Positions 1-12,965 of a stretch of DNA of 64,000 nt are shown here, piece after piece (the stretch's first letter is position 1; every line of letters begins with the position of its first letter). A model generated the notes under the pieces. It saw nothing but the letters and a program-made list of their open reading frames with translations, had not been told where the DNA came from and made no database searches. The stretch lies in NCBI GenBank assembly GCA_963969345.1, contig OZ017768.1:1714573-1778572 (forward strand), written 5' to 3'. The DNA is from Turbatrix aceti. Its lineage: Eukaryota > Nematoda > Chromadorea > Rhabditida > Panagrolaimidae. The position numbers and the translations under genes are program-made.

Positions 1-3000
1 ACAACAAATTTTTTATATGTACGATTAACAAGAAAATTTTTCTCAAGCAAGATCGTTTTACCGCACATAAACACCAAAAAATGAACATTTATTACACTGT
101 TTTGTATACCCGAAAAACCATTAATTTTTATTTTTTTACTGTTTGTGTGATTTGCAAAAAAGCAAGCAAAATCTGCACTTTTATTGTTGAAAAAATTTTT
201 CAGGTTTCTTTTATTGCTCCTGAACTTTTTTAGTACACTACGCTTTGTGTACTTTTTTATCTGTGCAATCACCGATCATGATGAACAAAACCAATCATTG
301 TTATGTTTTTTAGTATGTTAGATTTTTTTCTGTGCAATGTCTGATCTGTCAGACAATACCAGAAAAATCGTGAAAAGTCACACATTTTTTATTATATAAC
401 TTGAATGCTGTCAACGAGTTCAGAAGTTGTATTGGCAACAAAGGAAAACAGACAGATGAACAGGCACCTCACCTCGTATGCTTACGAGTATGTACACGGT
501 GGAGGTGGAGATACTAAATAACTTGGGTATGAGTTTGAAACGCAACGAGCGAGAAAAAAAGAGACAAGAATCTGTATCTTATTGCGCTATCCAGCGGGGT
601 TATAAATAACGGCGGCAACTCAACTCGTAATTGATTGCATGATTTTTCTTTTCATTCATAAATTCCTCTGCGCAGTTGCGCGCTGTTACACCAATAACTT
701 CAGCGAACCATGTTTGTGCGAAATGTTTATCACGAGCAAAGCATAAAATCCAGACGGCTGGCCGCAAAAACCGCTGGGCCGGCCGGAAGATTTTAGGCCG
801 GACAGAAAAGCCGAAAAAAATTTTTATACGACCAAAAGTACGATTTTTGTGTTTCATTCATGTTTTTTTTTTATTTTTTACTGTTAAGTAAATGATTATG
901 CGCATTTTTACATTTCGATTGTTAAAAACACAAATTTGTTCGGAATTTGGTTATATTTAATTTTTTCAAAATGACATAATACTACTTTTCAAACTTTTTT
1001 TTTTTAATTTTTAGGCCGTCCGCTTGTTCGGCGGCCGAACTTCGGCCTGAAAATTTAGGTCGGCTCCGCAGGCGGCGATATTTGCTTTTGAAAATAATCG
1101 GAGGAGTGAATCGGAAGGCTGGTAGGCTGTGAGTCAGCTCCGATGGGGGCGATCGTTGCTTCTGGAGTGATTCATCGTTACCACACGCCATCACCTAAAT
1201 AGCATCGTAACGTCAAAGTTACGACACGACGGTCTGATTTTGGGGCCTTGATCAGGAGTCAAAATTGAGAAAAAATACTCGGCCCCCAAACAAGTTTCGA
1301 ATTTTTGTAACATTTTAGAAAAAAAAACTTTAATTGAGCAAAAAACGCTTTTTTTGCTATTTTTTGTCCAAATCAGATTTTTCTGTGCCTTGTTTGGCTT
1401 ATCCGATTAAAACAGATCATTGAGATCAGTCCAGCTCGGTTTTTACTCCTCTCTGACTCCACCCAATCAACCAAGTTTTAAAATACGTTCGTTTGGTCAA
1501 TCCATCATTTGTCTGCATTTAATCATGATTTTTAACCTGTGATTGCGCTAGAAGGCATATTAGTAATTTTCTTAAGACAAATATTTTTTTTTCATTTTCC
1601 ATCAAAAAGACATAAAAGTTTCAAACCCTCGAGCAGGCATCAGAGATGACTGACGGTGTCGTCACGTCGTCAGTTCAAAAAAAAAGTGTTAGACACAAAA
1701 CGGGTTTTTTTCAGAGGGTTGCAATGTTGTGACTATTAATTATCGATTGACTAGGAATAAAATAGTAAAACAACGTTCTCTCCTTACCTTCCCACCTCTC
1801 AAGAGAAAACTGTCGCAGGCGTGATGTGACTTCTCTTACACTTCTGCCGGCGGGGGGTAGGTGAACACGAATTATATTGCCTTTTTTGTGCGTTAGAGAA
1901 AGTTGCAGATAGCTTTTGATTCATTTGATTTTTTTATGTTCGAGGTTTTTATTTTCGTGCTTTTAATAACGATAACATCGTAAAAAATATTTATTATGAT
2001 ACCTCAATTTAATTTTGTTTCTGCAAAAAAAATAATAAAAAAACAGGTTTTTAACAAATGCATAAATTTGTGCACTTTATGCGCTAGAGTAAACACGTAA
2101 AATTGATACTTAGTACATCGTACGTACTTATTTTGATATATGAAGAAACTTGTGCAGTTCATAATGATTAGTTTCACACTTTGCGCACGCGCACTTTGCG
2201 CCGATGAGCATTCAAATATTTCTTCGCAATTTATCGTTACGTACACTACAAGAATTTCATTGGATTGTAAATACTATGTTTTCCAATATTCAATCGTTTC
2301 ATTGTTTCTTTATCTTGTTTCAACGATGCCTGCAGGGATGACTGTTAATCCATGCAGTCATCGTCACGCACGCAAACCAAAACACAAAATACAATACAAT
2401 ACGTACATCATCCTTGGGGGCGCAGTTTTATACATAATTTGTCGTCAAAAATCGTAGTTTTCATTTCTTCCAGTTGCTTAGAACCGTGACGGCGTGAGCA
2501 AGAAATAAGCGTAGTATGGATGGCTATTTTTTGTTGCGCACCGTGTTTTTACATTAATATTTCCGTTTTAAATACCAAAAACATACATATTTATTTTATC
2601 ATACTAAAAATACGTAAAAACATTGTTAAAAGTGCAAAGTAAACTAGAAAAAACATTCCTTGCCCTCTGTTTTTTTAATTACAAAAAACATTACCGTTAA
2701 TTAATTTACAACATTCAGATGTTCCGCGTGGGCATTTATTATACGTCTGTATTCGTTTCTTTTAATTTTTAAATTATTTATAAGACCAAATTGGACTCTC
2801 GCTAATGTAAAATTGAACTAAAAATCTGTCGGTTAGTTCCGTGTTTATTTCATATGTATTTGCATATTTACTTTGGTGCCAAAAAAATTGTATTTTGTTC
2901 GACTGAAAAATCAAATCGTGCACGAAGCAAAACATAACATGGAAGCTCACATCAAAAATGAGACTTCAAAAACCGAGCCGACACGCCATATTTAAAAAAA

Positions 3001-3402
3001 TTGTAAATTGATGGACGACCCTCTCTCCAGTCCATTATGACAAGCACTAAGAATCTGAAATCTTAAACCCCTCGTTTTTAAACCAACTTCAAGCCCCCTG
3101 TGACTTCAAAAATACTGGTTTTTTGTTTTCGTGCATTTTTTAAAATTTATGTGCTGCAATAAAATCCTAAACTTTAAGGTCGAAGGTGTTCCATGTCGTC
3201 CCTCCCATTTTTTCCATTTTTACCTGATTGCACTGAACAAAACAACGCCTTTTTTGACGTGTACGCGTGCGCGTGACATTTTGACATTCTTGAATTTCGC
3301 GAAAATAATCTTTAGTACAAAAACGATAATTATACTCTACTCGTTTTTTGTATTTCTTAGCTATTTATTAGTTATTCGTTTTTCCTATTTTTTAATAAAT
3401 GA
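1..3402. other. intergenic, no gene recognised
   Basis: This stretch is AT-rich with long A or T runs. Open frames here are short and show no domain, no convincing splice-linked partner and no codon pattern like the genes further right. A GC-rich patch around 770-1090 has weak inverted similarity (CGGCC-rich blocks) and may be the remains of an old repeat. The end of the interval probably holds the promoter of the receptor gene starting at 3403. Confidence 0.6.
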
Positions 3403-6400
3403 ATGTCTAGAATCCAAATGAAGCTGTTGTTCCTATTGTTTTCAACATTCACTGCCATTATCGATTTATCGTCTGCGAATTCTTGTTCAATATCGCGTCT
3501 ATGGCAGTGCGACGTGTACGAGAAGAGATATCCTCCAGATTGGATGGCGCAATCGGCTGGGGTGAATCAGACGCTCGCGAATTTGACATCGAGTCAAAAA
3601 GTTGATGGCAACAACAGGGATGAAGATGATGATTACGGTTATCGATCAAGTGACACAACCATGCCTACGTATCACAACGATGATTTGGGTCTGGAAGTAG
3701 CTTATCACACACCGGTGAGTTTGAAATAAAAAAATTTACATTATTTTAATCCAAAAAACCTAAGTTTAGTGTATAATTTGGAAGCAAAAATCTAAATGAA
3801 AAAAAAATACAGAATTTTTCAAAATCAAAAGGTGCTTTTTTATTTTGAGTTTTCAAATGTTTTTAGTTTTCTTCACACTTGAAAAAAAATTTTGAGTTAT
3901 AGTTTTCTTTACACCTAAAAAAATATACCTGAAAGAATAATTTTTTCAGGTAAACCCCGAAACCGGAAAAATTTTTGTCGATCTAAGAATAAAATGGAAA
4001 CTCGACCGAGCTTTACTACAAAACGAAACATCCGATTTCTGGTTGCAGCTTGTAAATACAAATAATTCACAGAACTCATCAACAAAATTCATACAATTTC
4101 GAGCAATAAAACGGGAATTATACCGTAAAAGAATGGTTACGGTATCTTACGTACGTTTGTTTTGTAAAAAATCGTTTTTAATTGTCGTTTTTAGGTCGGA
4201 TTTCGAGCAACTTTGAACGATGAAATTTCGATTGGCAATAATTATCTTATTACTGTAAGTTATAAAAAACATATTTAAATTAAAAGTGGTTAAAAAAATG
4301 TTTAGTTGTCCTATGCTTACAACCCGACATCAATCTATCGATCTACTATTTCACTCAACATTCCGTCTATTCCTATAGTTTCGAAGGAGGACTATCAATG
4401 CAGTAAAGAAAATAGTAGGTTTACGTTTAAGACATCCAAAAAAAATTCTAATAATTTTTTTTGTTTTTTTAACCAAAATTAAAAAAAAATTAACCAAAAT
4501 TAAATTAAAATTCTAAAAAAATTCTAATAAAATTTATTTATAAAATTTTGTTGCTAAAAAAATTTTCATTAACCAAAAAACTTCAAAACAAAAATTTCAG
4601 TTAAAAAAACCCGTCAAATGGCAGGTAGATGGACGACTGCGATCCACACAAATTTGTTACCTCTCCCGGGCGTCATAAATGTCTCGTTCTACCCTGCGCC
4701 AACAGCCTACTGCATCCATGCCTACCTGGTTGAACTGACCATGAATGGCTCACTTTTGCAGTCCGTAACCGTCACCGACGACGATAACCTTCCAGACACC
4801 CCTGAAAACAAAATGCTTCATGCGACGTTCAAAAATCTCCAGCGAGGAAGCCACTACGTAGTCCACGTCCAGGGCGTAAAATCCACGAATGGAATCTGTG
4901 TCTGTCGGGTGACATCGATTTGTGACTGTGTCAGATCTGACAGTACGCCACTTTATCTCGAAGACAAAAATTGGATGCTTCCCCAGCTTGCAACAAAAAA
5001 TAGTATAATAACTCCGCCACCGATAACATCGTCATCATCGTTGATGGAAGACAAAAACAACAACAATGCTCTGACGATCCTGGGGGTTATAGCCGGCATA
5101 CTGCTGATACTACTGCTCCTAGCAAGCTGTCTTGCGGCCCTGGCTATCTGCAGACTTCAGTGGATAAAACAAAAGCTGTTGAGCCATAGGCAGCATGCGT
5201 ACGTTATCGGAACTCCAAAGACAGGTGGCGACAGTGGTGATGCCATGAGGCTCATTGTTCCTCAATGTGAGTTTTTGTGACGATTTCATGGCACAAATTT
5301 TGAAAAATGCTCAAAAGTGGCTTCTCACTTGAACTTTTTATTTTTACCAATTTTTTTATCTAATTATTTCAAATCCAACAAAATAAAATTAGTCTTCAGA
5401 TTTTTTTGAAATGAACATGAAAAAAAATTTTCTATTTAAAATAATTTATTTAAATTTAAAATTTAAAATTTAATTTAAAATTTTGTATTTTGAAGCAAAT
5501 TTAAATTTTAAATGTTTTACATTAAATATTTAAAAAGATATTTTTTTAATCTCCCTTTAGGCAAATATGTATTCATCCTCTCCGCCCATGGACCAAAATC
5601 TGACTTCCTTCCCAACCTCATTTCAACCCTTGAAAACCAAGACATTTCGGTAATTTTCCCAGAGCGTGATCACGATTTGGTGTCCGAAAATCTCTATTCC
5701 TACGTCCACAGATCAGCGATCCGAGCAGACAAGGTAACGTTGTAGACATTAAAATTTTATTTATTCAAAATGACCTTATTGTAGATTTTGATAATCCACA
5801 ACCCAAAAAACGTACAACACATTGCCAAAAACCGAAAATCAGTAATTAACAATGCCAGTGCACTTGAAGCTGTCTACACAGCGGCTTTGTCTATGCTCAA
5901 CCTATCTGACCCAAAAATTGTGAGTTTTTAACGACAAAGAAAAATTTTGGTTCTAAAAAATTAATTTTTTAGATCCACGCGACTTTGGACACCGATAAAT
6001 CTCGTCCCGTACAGATCATCTTAGGCCACGTCGTGTTATCACTGCCCCGAGACATGCATTACCTTGCTCGGGCCCTGGCCTTGTCGCCTGATGTCTGTTT
6101 TACTCCAGAAGACACCAGTAAAATTAGCAAAGACAATACAGCAGTCAACAGCCCGACGGAAGCAGTATTGATACCGTCAATCGTAGATGACAGCGAACGC
6201 GAGCAACTTTTGCCTCAAAAAAATTCGAATTCGAATCCAAATCCAAATCCAAGCAAAGCACTCGACTTTCAGACTAATTCAGATTCAGATTCACAGGTAT
6301 TGGCAACTGTAAAAGACGAAAAGGTTTTGGCAAACTCCGAAGCTGAAAACCAAATAGACAATGTTTATAAAATCTCAATCAACGACAAAGACAGTGGCAT

Positions 6401-6431
6401 TCACTCGGAATCACTCGTCACCGTTGATTAG
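3403..6431 (+). CDS. type I membrane receptor, IL-17 receptor-like (ILCR/SEFIR)
   Basis: Eight exons: 3403-3714, 3950-4150, 4195-4254, 4306-4414, 4601-5266, 5561-5733, 5785-5919, 5973-6431; all phases agree and give 704 residues. The N-terminus is a signal peptide (cleavage likely after LSSA, about residue 26). The ectodomain has paired cysteines and ends in a Cys-rich stretch. One transmembrane helix lies at about residues 384-412. The cytoplasmic part begins KYVFILSAHGPKSDF, with alternating hydrophobic strands and a later ADKILIIHN strand, as in SEFIR domains of IL-17 receptors. Known members of this family bind IL-17-like cytokines and recruit ACT1-type adaptors; the C. elegans ILCR proteins act in neurons. 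The tail after residue 600 is acidic and disordered with Asn-Pro and Asp-Ser runs. The SEFIR call is from fold pattern only, so another cytokine-type receptor is possible. A polyadenylation signal AATAAA lies at 6528-6533. Confidence 0.68.
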
Positions 6432-6685
6432 TTTTATAGACAACAAAGTGCCCCATTCATATTTACATATCTGTTTTCATATCAGAACACCAACACAAAA
6501 TCGTGTACATATTTTTGTTTTTACTTAAATAAACGGGTATTTTTTGTGAACAAAAAATTTTCGATTGTGATTATTGGCACCAGTACCTCAATGAAAACTT
6601 GGTTGAAATCAGAAAAGCCAATTTTTTTCACGAATACATAAATTTATGAATACATAAATACATTTTGTATTCAGTTATCATTTTG

Positions 6686-7802
6686 TTAAAAACAATATAA
6701 ATACAATGTGCATGCATATATAACAGGAACGGATACTAAAAAAATGACGTAATACAGAAGCAGATACAATCCAATTGGGATTGCTTTTAAAAAGCGCTTG
6801 ATTATTGAAACAAAGCAATTGGCAGACGGTTTTGATAAAAACATTGTCAAGCAAAAAGATGAAAACAGTTTTTCTCGCCATGATTTGCAAAGAATGAAAG
6901 GAAGAATAACAGACGTCATGGCAAACTCCTTTGCCGAATCAACCACCGTTAAAAAAATATTAATAATTGGTCTGTCAAAGTCGCTGAATAAAAAAACGTG
7001 ATAGTTGAAATGGTGGACTGTGCTGAGAATTGTAAACAACGCAAAAAAGAAAACAAAACAACATGTTTGTATGAGAAGATTGTTTTCGACATTTCGACGC
7101 TGATTGGAAACTTTGGAACCGATTGCTGATTTTTTTCGGCATCGACTGGCTAAACTAGCTGTGAAGCAAAAAATGATTGACAATACCGTTGTGCATATAT
7201 TTGATATAATGGTCACCTTGGAGTTAAAGAGCAACGCTGCAACACTTATACTTTTACCGCAAGAAAGTGATAGAAATGTGCAAGGATAAGTTGGATCATG
7301 GGGAAGCATGATGAGGATAGGATAGATAATTATGAAAACAATGTATAAAGTCGTCAGTTTTTTATTCCACAGAGTGTTCATTTGGCGCCAAAGAATCATA
7401 GCTACAAAAAAAGATATCAATACTGTTATTATTAAAAAATGTGTATATACCTGTAAATCTATTGAACGACATAAGCGTAAACCAAATACCAATAAAACTT
7501 GCATTGTGGTCCCTCACATTCCCAGTGATGTTGGACAACGGCCCATTTCGAATGATTGTGTTTAATATTAGCAAAATTATAAATACGATGTAGCATATGT
7601 TTCCGGCAAAAAGGATTCCAAAAAATGGTGTTCTTAGTGTACTTTTCTTTGAAATCATATTCCGTATCATAAATGACATAACAAAAATCATAACGCTTGT
7701 ATTGCAAAGTTTAAGGCCAGCAAGCACATTCACCGCAATGGCATGATAAAAGTGTTGAAGTTGTATATCTATGTAATCATATTCGGCGATAGTGTTAGAC
7801 AT
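6686..7802 (-). CDS. nematode serpentine (7TM) receptor
   Basis: Two exons, 7802-7451 and 7401-6686, are joined across a 49-nt intron (gtatat...tttgtag); the product is 355 residues. The intron was chosen because removing it restores the motif NRFTAMILWRQ at the end of the third helix, a hallmark of nematode chemoreceptor families such as Srv and Srg. Several hydrophobic helices follow, and the last contains LPFILCKSWR near the cytoplasmic tail. Such receptors usually sit on sensory cilia and signal through G proteins. The family cannot be fixed from sequence alone. The C-terminal extension is unusually hydrophobic, so the last 40 residues or the stop may be misassigned. The gene converges on the receptor gene ending at 6431. 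Confidence 0.75.
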
Positions 7803-8110
7803 GATTTGACTAGAAATATAACAACTGTTTTGTGATTAGCAAAATTTACTATGATTTTACATTTTTGTTTGGTTTCTTTTTCACCTGCTACGGTTCTCAA
7901 AAGGCAGGTGAAATGTTTTTTTGTAGTTCTGGGAAAAACAATAATCAATAACACTGTTCAAAAAAAAATTGATACAGACAATAAATTTTTGGGTTCCTAA
8001 TTTTGCAAATTCCCAGTTCCAAAACCAAATACCCCCAACTTATTTAATTTTCACTCAAATAAAGTTATTTATGTTCTCAAAACAAACCACAACAATGAAA
8101 ACAAAAACAA

Positions 8111-11100
8111 CTATTTAACCTTGAAAGCATCAACGAGTCCATTCAGGATAACAAAAACCTTTCGTCTCTTTTTTCCATACCGCTGAAGGGGGACCTGATG
8201 AAAGCGCGGCCACCAATCCGCCCGGCTTTGCCACTCTTCGTAGACCCAGTGAGGAATCGGCTGGATGGCCGTCAGGTTGAAGTGCATCACGAACCACGCA
8301 TCACCACGAGTTCGATTCGATCCGAAATCCAGAAAGTTGAACAGAATCCGAATGTTGTCTTCGATCTTTGAAATGTCATTTTCGATAGACGCGTGCCGGA
8401 CGTAGTGGAGGACGAATGGGAAACGGTGGATGAAAGATGCGTAGAGAGATTGGTTGATGACAGACTTGATGAGTTGTCCGATCTCAGTCTGCAGCCCGAC
8501 ACGATTCAGGATATCGGCAATCTGGGGCAACAGCCAGGGCTCTTTGATACACATGTTCGTGAGCAGGGGAAGGGTCTCGTCGACGGAGCCGGATTTGACT
8601 GCGGATACCATAAAGGGATGGATGAGGACGAGATACCGAGTGCCGTTGTCCTCCTCGCTGTTGAGGAGCTCCCAGATGGATTGAAACACGGAAAGCCATT
8701 GCTCTTCGACCGAGTGTAGAGACTGTTGGAGTGCAAGGAAGGTGGTAATTCGTTTGTAAATTACGCAGTATAGACGGAACTGAAAAAAAATACCCGCACT
8801 AGCATAACGAGCACTAAAGGAGCACAACAGGGGGGAAGGCCTTGCGCGCGAATGTTTATTTTTGTGACAAATTCGCGTTCATGTGCTTTGTTGCGCTCCG
8901 CAATTCTAATTTATTTGTTTTTATCGAAGGAATTTGAATAAGCATCACAGGAAGATGGATAATGTTGCGCGGTGCGCTTCATTGTGCTCCTTCATTTTCG
9001 TTCCGACCCTCGGTAGCTCCCGCGCGTCTTTCTCTCCTGTTGTGCTCCTTTAGTGCTCGTTATGCTAGTGCGGGTAAGGAAAATGTTTTACATTTATGTA
9101 AATGTTTCATGTTTCAATTAGAAACTTTCAAAGTAACATTCATTTTGGTTGTTGTTATGCTACTTTTGGTTTTGCAGTCTACGGTGAAGTAACATTTTTT
9201 TGCACAATTTTATTACTTTTGCTAACAGTAACATTCACTTTTGGTTGCTAAAATGATACTTTTGGTTTTGCAGGCTAAAGTGAAGTAACACTTTTGTTTG
9301 TTATTGTATTACTTTTGTTAGAAATAACATTCAAGGTTTGTCGCTATTATGTTACTTTTGGATTTTTAGGCTAAAGTGTAGTAATTTTTTTTTAATTTTT
9401 ACTAATTAAAAAAAAAATATTCATCATTTGTCTAATACTTTTTTTTTACTAAAAACGAACCTCAATATCCTCAAAATTGGCAGCCGGTTTGAAGTCAGTA
9501 AGAGCCTTCAAGCCTTCAAATTGTCCATGAACAGCTGCATAAATGGTGACTTGGCCGACGTACAGTGACAGGCAATTTCTCGTGACAAAACGATTTCCGA
9601 CCAAAAGTTTTGAGCAGATTCTGATGAGCTGTAATAAATTTTGTCAACACAAAAAAAATATAAAAACTCACTTCAACAAACATGTGCATCCGCTTCGGAA
9701 TCGTCAACGTGTGATCCAGCAAAATCGCCTGAAATTCAGCAAGAAAAAATTGATTTGAACGATGTCGAAAGATTATTTTGAAGTGTCTAATGTTTTGATC
9801 CTGAGTCGCAGATTGACACTTGTACTTGATATCCAAATTAGCTGAAAAAAAAATTTTTTTTCATTGTACAGAAAAAAAATTTTGTAAAAAAAAGACAAAC
9901 CCATTACACAGCGAAAACCCTGCCAGTCCGAGCGCAAAATGGCATCGACAGAATTTTCCATCAGAGTTTTGACAAAAGCAGTAAAAGAACTTTTCAGATT
10001 CTGGTCGACTTTGGAGTCGATATCAAAACTGAAAACGACACAAATAATTTTTTTAATAAATAAAAAAATCATGACTTACGCATTCATTGGAATAACAAAA
10101 GCCATGCACCATTCAGTGGCATTCATCGTTTCTTCAAGTTTGTACAATTCCTGCATTCTGAAAAAAAATAGTTACATAAAAAAATTTTATTTTAATTAAA
10201 AAATTAAAATAAAATTTTTTTATCACGTACAGAAGACGAACATCAGGAGTGGAGTATTCGTCAGACAAGCCGGGCGCCATAGTAGTGTACATCTCGCTCG
10301 TGTACTCTTTGCGATGCTTGAGAATCTTAAATTCACCGTCATCGAAGAGCCGGATCGGATTGAAGCCCGACTGCATCCACAAATTCACTGCCGGTTTACG
10401 ATACTTGTACATGCCGGATTCATGGGTCGACGAGAATATCATATCAATGCGTTCGACAATTAATGACAGCCAGCTGAGATCAACTGAAAAATGAGATTTG
10501 ATGGTAAAAAGTGGCATAAGAAAAGTTCGAAAACAATATTTTATGGCTTCTTTGCAAGCTAATGGAGAGTAACACTTTATTTTGCTATAGTATGTATTAC
10601 TTTTTCAAGGAGTAACTTTTAGGTATTGTTCTTATTTTGTTACTTTTATTTCACAGTTTAAAATGAAGTAACATTTTTTCGCTATTTTATCTATAATTTT
10701 TGAACAAAACGTTATTTTTTTTGTATTTGTACGTTATTTTCGGATTTTACGCCATTTTACATGAAAAAAACTTCTTTGCTCCCAATATTATCAGAAAACA
10801 ATTTTTTTGTTTTGAGAATGTAACACTCCTATCGTAAAAAAATTCGAAAAGAAAACCAACCTTCATTGACAACTTCATGTTTTTTGTACCCAAAACGACG
10901 AATTCGTTCAAACGATGTTTTATCAGCCTTCTTCGACGATTGGCCACCAGTCACATTGCCAGATTCCTCCTCGTTCATCGCTTCGACCTCCGGCTCGTCG
11001 TCATCTGTGGTCGACAAATCCACGCTATGTCGCCGTCGTTTTCGGGATTGAGAGACGGGAATTTGAGCAGCTTGGGATTCTTCAGCCTCGTGAGGGGATG

Positions 11101-11152
11101 CCGGAGCGTCTTCATTTTCGTTCGCACCTTCGATGACATCACTACCGTCCAT
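8111..11152 (-). CDS. unrecognised nuclear protein, seven exons
   Basis: Exons 11152-10861, 10483-10231, 10157-10080, 10028-9901, 9841-9672, 9628-9461 and 8779-8111 join with consistent phases to give 585 residues. The first 90 residues are acidic and disordered, with a basic cluster SRKRRRH (about 36-42) that looks like a nuclear localisation signal. The rest is predicted helical, with many Trp, Phe and Leu residues spaced as in a helical-repeat scaffold (for example VDLSWLSLIVERIDMIF and HRFPFVLHYVRH), and a basic end (RYGKKRRK). I do not recognise the family. I compared it mentally with NELF-B and NELF-C/D and with Fanconi proteins and found no convincing match. Two introns hold copies of the GTAAC repeat, and the last intron holds a MITE whose edge touches the acceptor. 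Confidence 0.85.
8791..9076. mobile_element. MITE with 41-bp inverted repeats and TA flanks
   Basis: Positions 8791-8831 and 9036-9076 are perfect reverse complements, starting TACCCGCACTAGCATAACGA. They enclose about 200 bp with no coding capacity. The outermost TA on each side fits a TA target duplication, giving element ends CCCGCACTAG. This is the layout of a non-autonomous Tc1/mariner-like or similar DNA transposon. It lies in the last intron of the gene at 8111-11152, and its left edge directly follows the polypyrimidine tract of that intron's acceptor. Confidence 0.85.
9118..9384 (+). repeat. dispersed GTAAC palindromic repeat, copy 1
   Basis: Alternating units contain AAGTAACATTCA and GTTACTTTTGGTTTTGCAG, with TTTTGCAGGCTAAAGTG-like blocks. 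The copy lies in an intron of the minus-strand gene at 8111-11152, antisense to it. Confidence 0.85.
10560..10740 (+). repeat. dispersed GTAAC palindromic repeat, copy 2
   Basis: Same units as copy 1 (GAGTAACACTTTATTTTGC, TTGTTACTTTTATTTCACAG, AATGAAGTAACATTTTTTCG), degraded at the right edge. It lies in the first intron of the gene at 8111-11152. Confidence 0.8.
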
Positions 11153-12291
11153 TGCATTGAGTTGCCTATAAGAGTTTTATAAAAATATTACCGAAATGCC
11201 AAAAACCGAAAACGTAAAGAACGCGCAAAGAAATATTCACATAAAACATTTTTTTGTGATAGAAAAATTTTTTCGTGGTGAGAACCTTCGATTTTGGAAA
11301 AACGCGCGTTTGCTGTTTTTCAAACAAGTGGCAAGCATGACAACCGTGTGGATTGTTTTGGCGTTCATCGGAAGATTTCTGTTGGTAGTAAAAATGGTCA
11401 TTACTGCAAATACTTTGACAACTTTTGTTTTTGCCGACTAAAATGACAGTTGTAAATTTTTTTAATTTTTGCTTAGTTTGCAAATATTTTTTTTGCCCTG
11501 TGTAACGAGGTAACACTTCAGATAACAAATATACGATTTTTTGTTATCTCGCATAAAAAGCATGAAAATTTTTTTCCGTAATTGTAAGATTTTTTTTTCA
11601 ATTTTTTTCTCGGCATCTGGCATCATCTGCCGACTTGCTTGTGAAATAAATAAATGCAAACAAACGGGTGTACAATTTTAATTGTATCTACAATGCGAAC
11701 AAATTTGTGTGCTCTTGTCTGGACGGCATACAAATATAGCCACATGCTGCCAGAAGATCTTGTTGATTATTTTTTCGCTTTTTATTCTAGAAACAAAAAT
11801 AAATGAAAAAATGTATGTTTGTTTTTTCCAAATGTTGTCGAATTATTGGTGACCAACATGAATTTCATTTTAAAATGTCCTTTACTTTTTTTTCAAAAAT
11901 TTCTAAAAAAAATGACGCGAGATTTTTGCAGTTCACTGAAAAAAATAGATATTATTTCATTGCAGAAAAAGAAAATAAAAGTCTTTTGTCGCCAAAGAAA
12001 GAAAAAAGATAGACGTGATAAAATAGATTTCCTGGAACAGCACGCATCTACACTTGTTCTAAAGATAGATAGGATTAATGACTTGTATGGCTTCAGTTCT
12101 CGAAAACTGCACCCATAAATAAGTGGCAATTCGAACTGCACTTTTTTTTCAATTGCTGCACAATAATTTTTGTTCTCCAGTTGTTCGCACTTTTTTCGTT
12201 GACCCGCAAAATAAACGGTTGGTTTAAAAAATGTTTGTATCTTTTTTCGTTCAAACGATTTGTTTACCGATGCACTCGGGATCGCAGTGCG

Positions 12292-12560
12292 CTGGGAAAA
12301 GGGTGGCGAAACGGGAGAATCTCCCAAATCTCCTGGGAAATTTCAGAATAATTATACGGAAAATAGTGAAACAAACCGTGTTTTTACCATAAATCGCTGC
12401 AAACACAAATGCGTTAGCAATGTGTCTGTAACAGAACATACATAACTGTTTGTTTTGATTTTTATGTAAATAAGTAATTTTCGTGGGTGGGAAACATTTT
12501 TGAATGCTGTTTGGCAAACGGGGTATCCTGGGAGATTTCGCCACCTTGACTGGGAAAGTG
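12292..12560. repeat. possible degraded inverted-repeat element
   Basis: GGTGGCGAAA at 12302-12311 recurs as its reverse complement near 12537-12546, with nearby TCTCCCA blocks also inverted. The arms are otherwise diverged, so this may be an old MITE or chance similarity. Confidence 0.35.
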
Positions 12561-12708
12561 AAAGGTCGGACCGGTTTGTAAGGTACAAACAAAATGCGTA
12601 TCGTATGCAATTGAACGAATACGGAAAATTTTTTAGCGTAGCGTTATTTTTGTTAAAATTGACTGAAAGTGTGACTTTTACATGAAATAAGATTTAAATT
12701 CTGAAACT

Positions 12709-12965
12709 ATTTTGTTACGTTTGAGTCAGCAGTTCAAAATGAAGTAACACTTTTATTTACTATGATGTTACTTTTGTTTGGAGTAACAGTTGAAGTTTGA
12801 TCCTATTGTATTACTTTTCTTATGAGTAACATTCGTGTTTTGCTGCTTTTGTGTTACTTTGACAAAACGTTTTATTGCTAAAATGTTACTTTTGACATTA
12901 CAGACTAAAGCAGGGTTGCTTTTTTTTCTTATTAATTTTATTACTTTTGCTTGGAGTAACTTTGA
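12709..12965 (+). repeat. dispersed GTAAC palindromic repeat, copy 3
   Basis: AATGAAGTAACACTTTTATT, TTACTTTTGTTTGGAGTAAC and GTTACTTTTGACATTACAG units in series. This copy is intergenic. Confidence 0.85.

Noticed and set aside
600..1194. Open frames on both strands with Arg/Ser-rich translations and CGGCC blocks
   Set aside because: Short and overlapping on both strands, without start context, domain or splice partner. The composition follows the GC patch.
7422..7450. Shorter 28-nt intron in the serpentine receptor
   Set aside because: Too short for known cis-splicing and gives no NRFTAM motif; the 49-nt intron does.
8393..8719. 108-codon plus-strand frame antisense to the last exon of the 8111-11152 gene
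   Set aside because: A shadow of the real minus-strand exon; its composition mirrors the other strand.
8111..11152. NELF-B or NELF-C/D identity
   Set aside because: A few local likenesses but none of the landmark segments I would expect in order; recorded as unrecognised instead.
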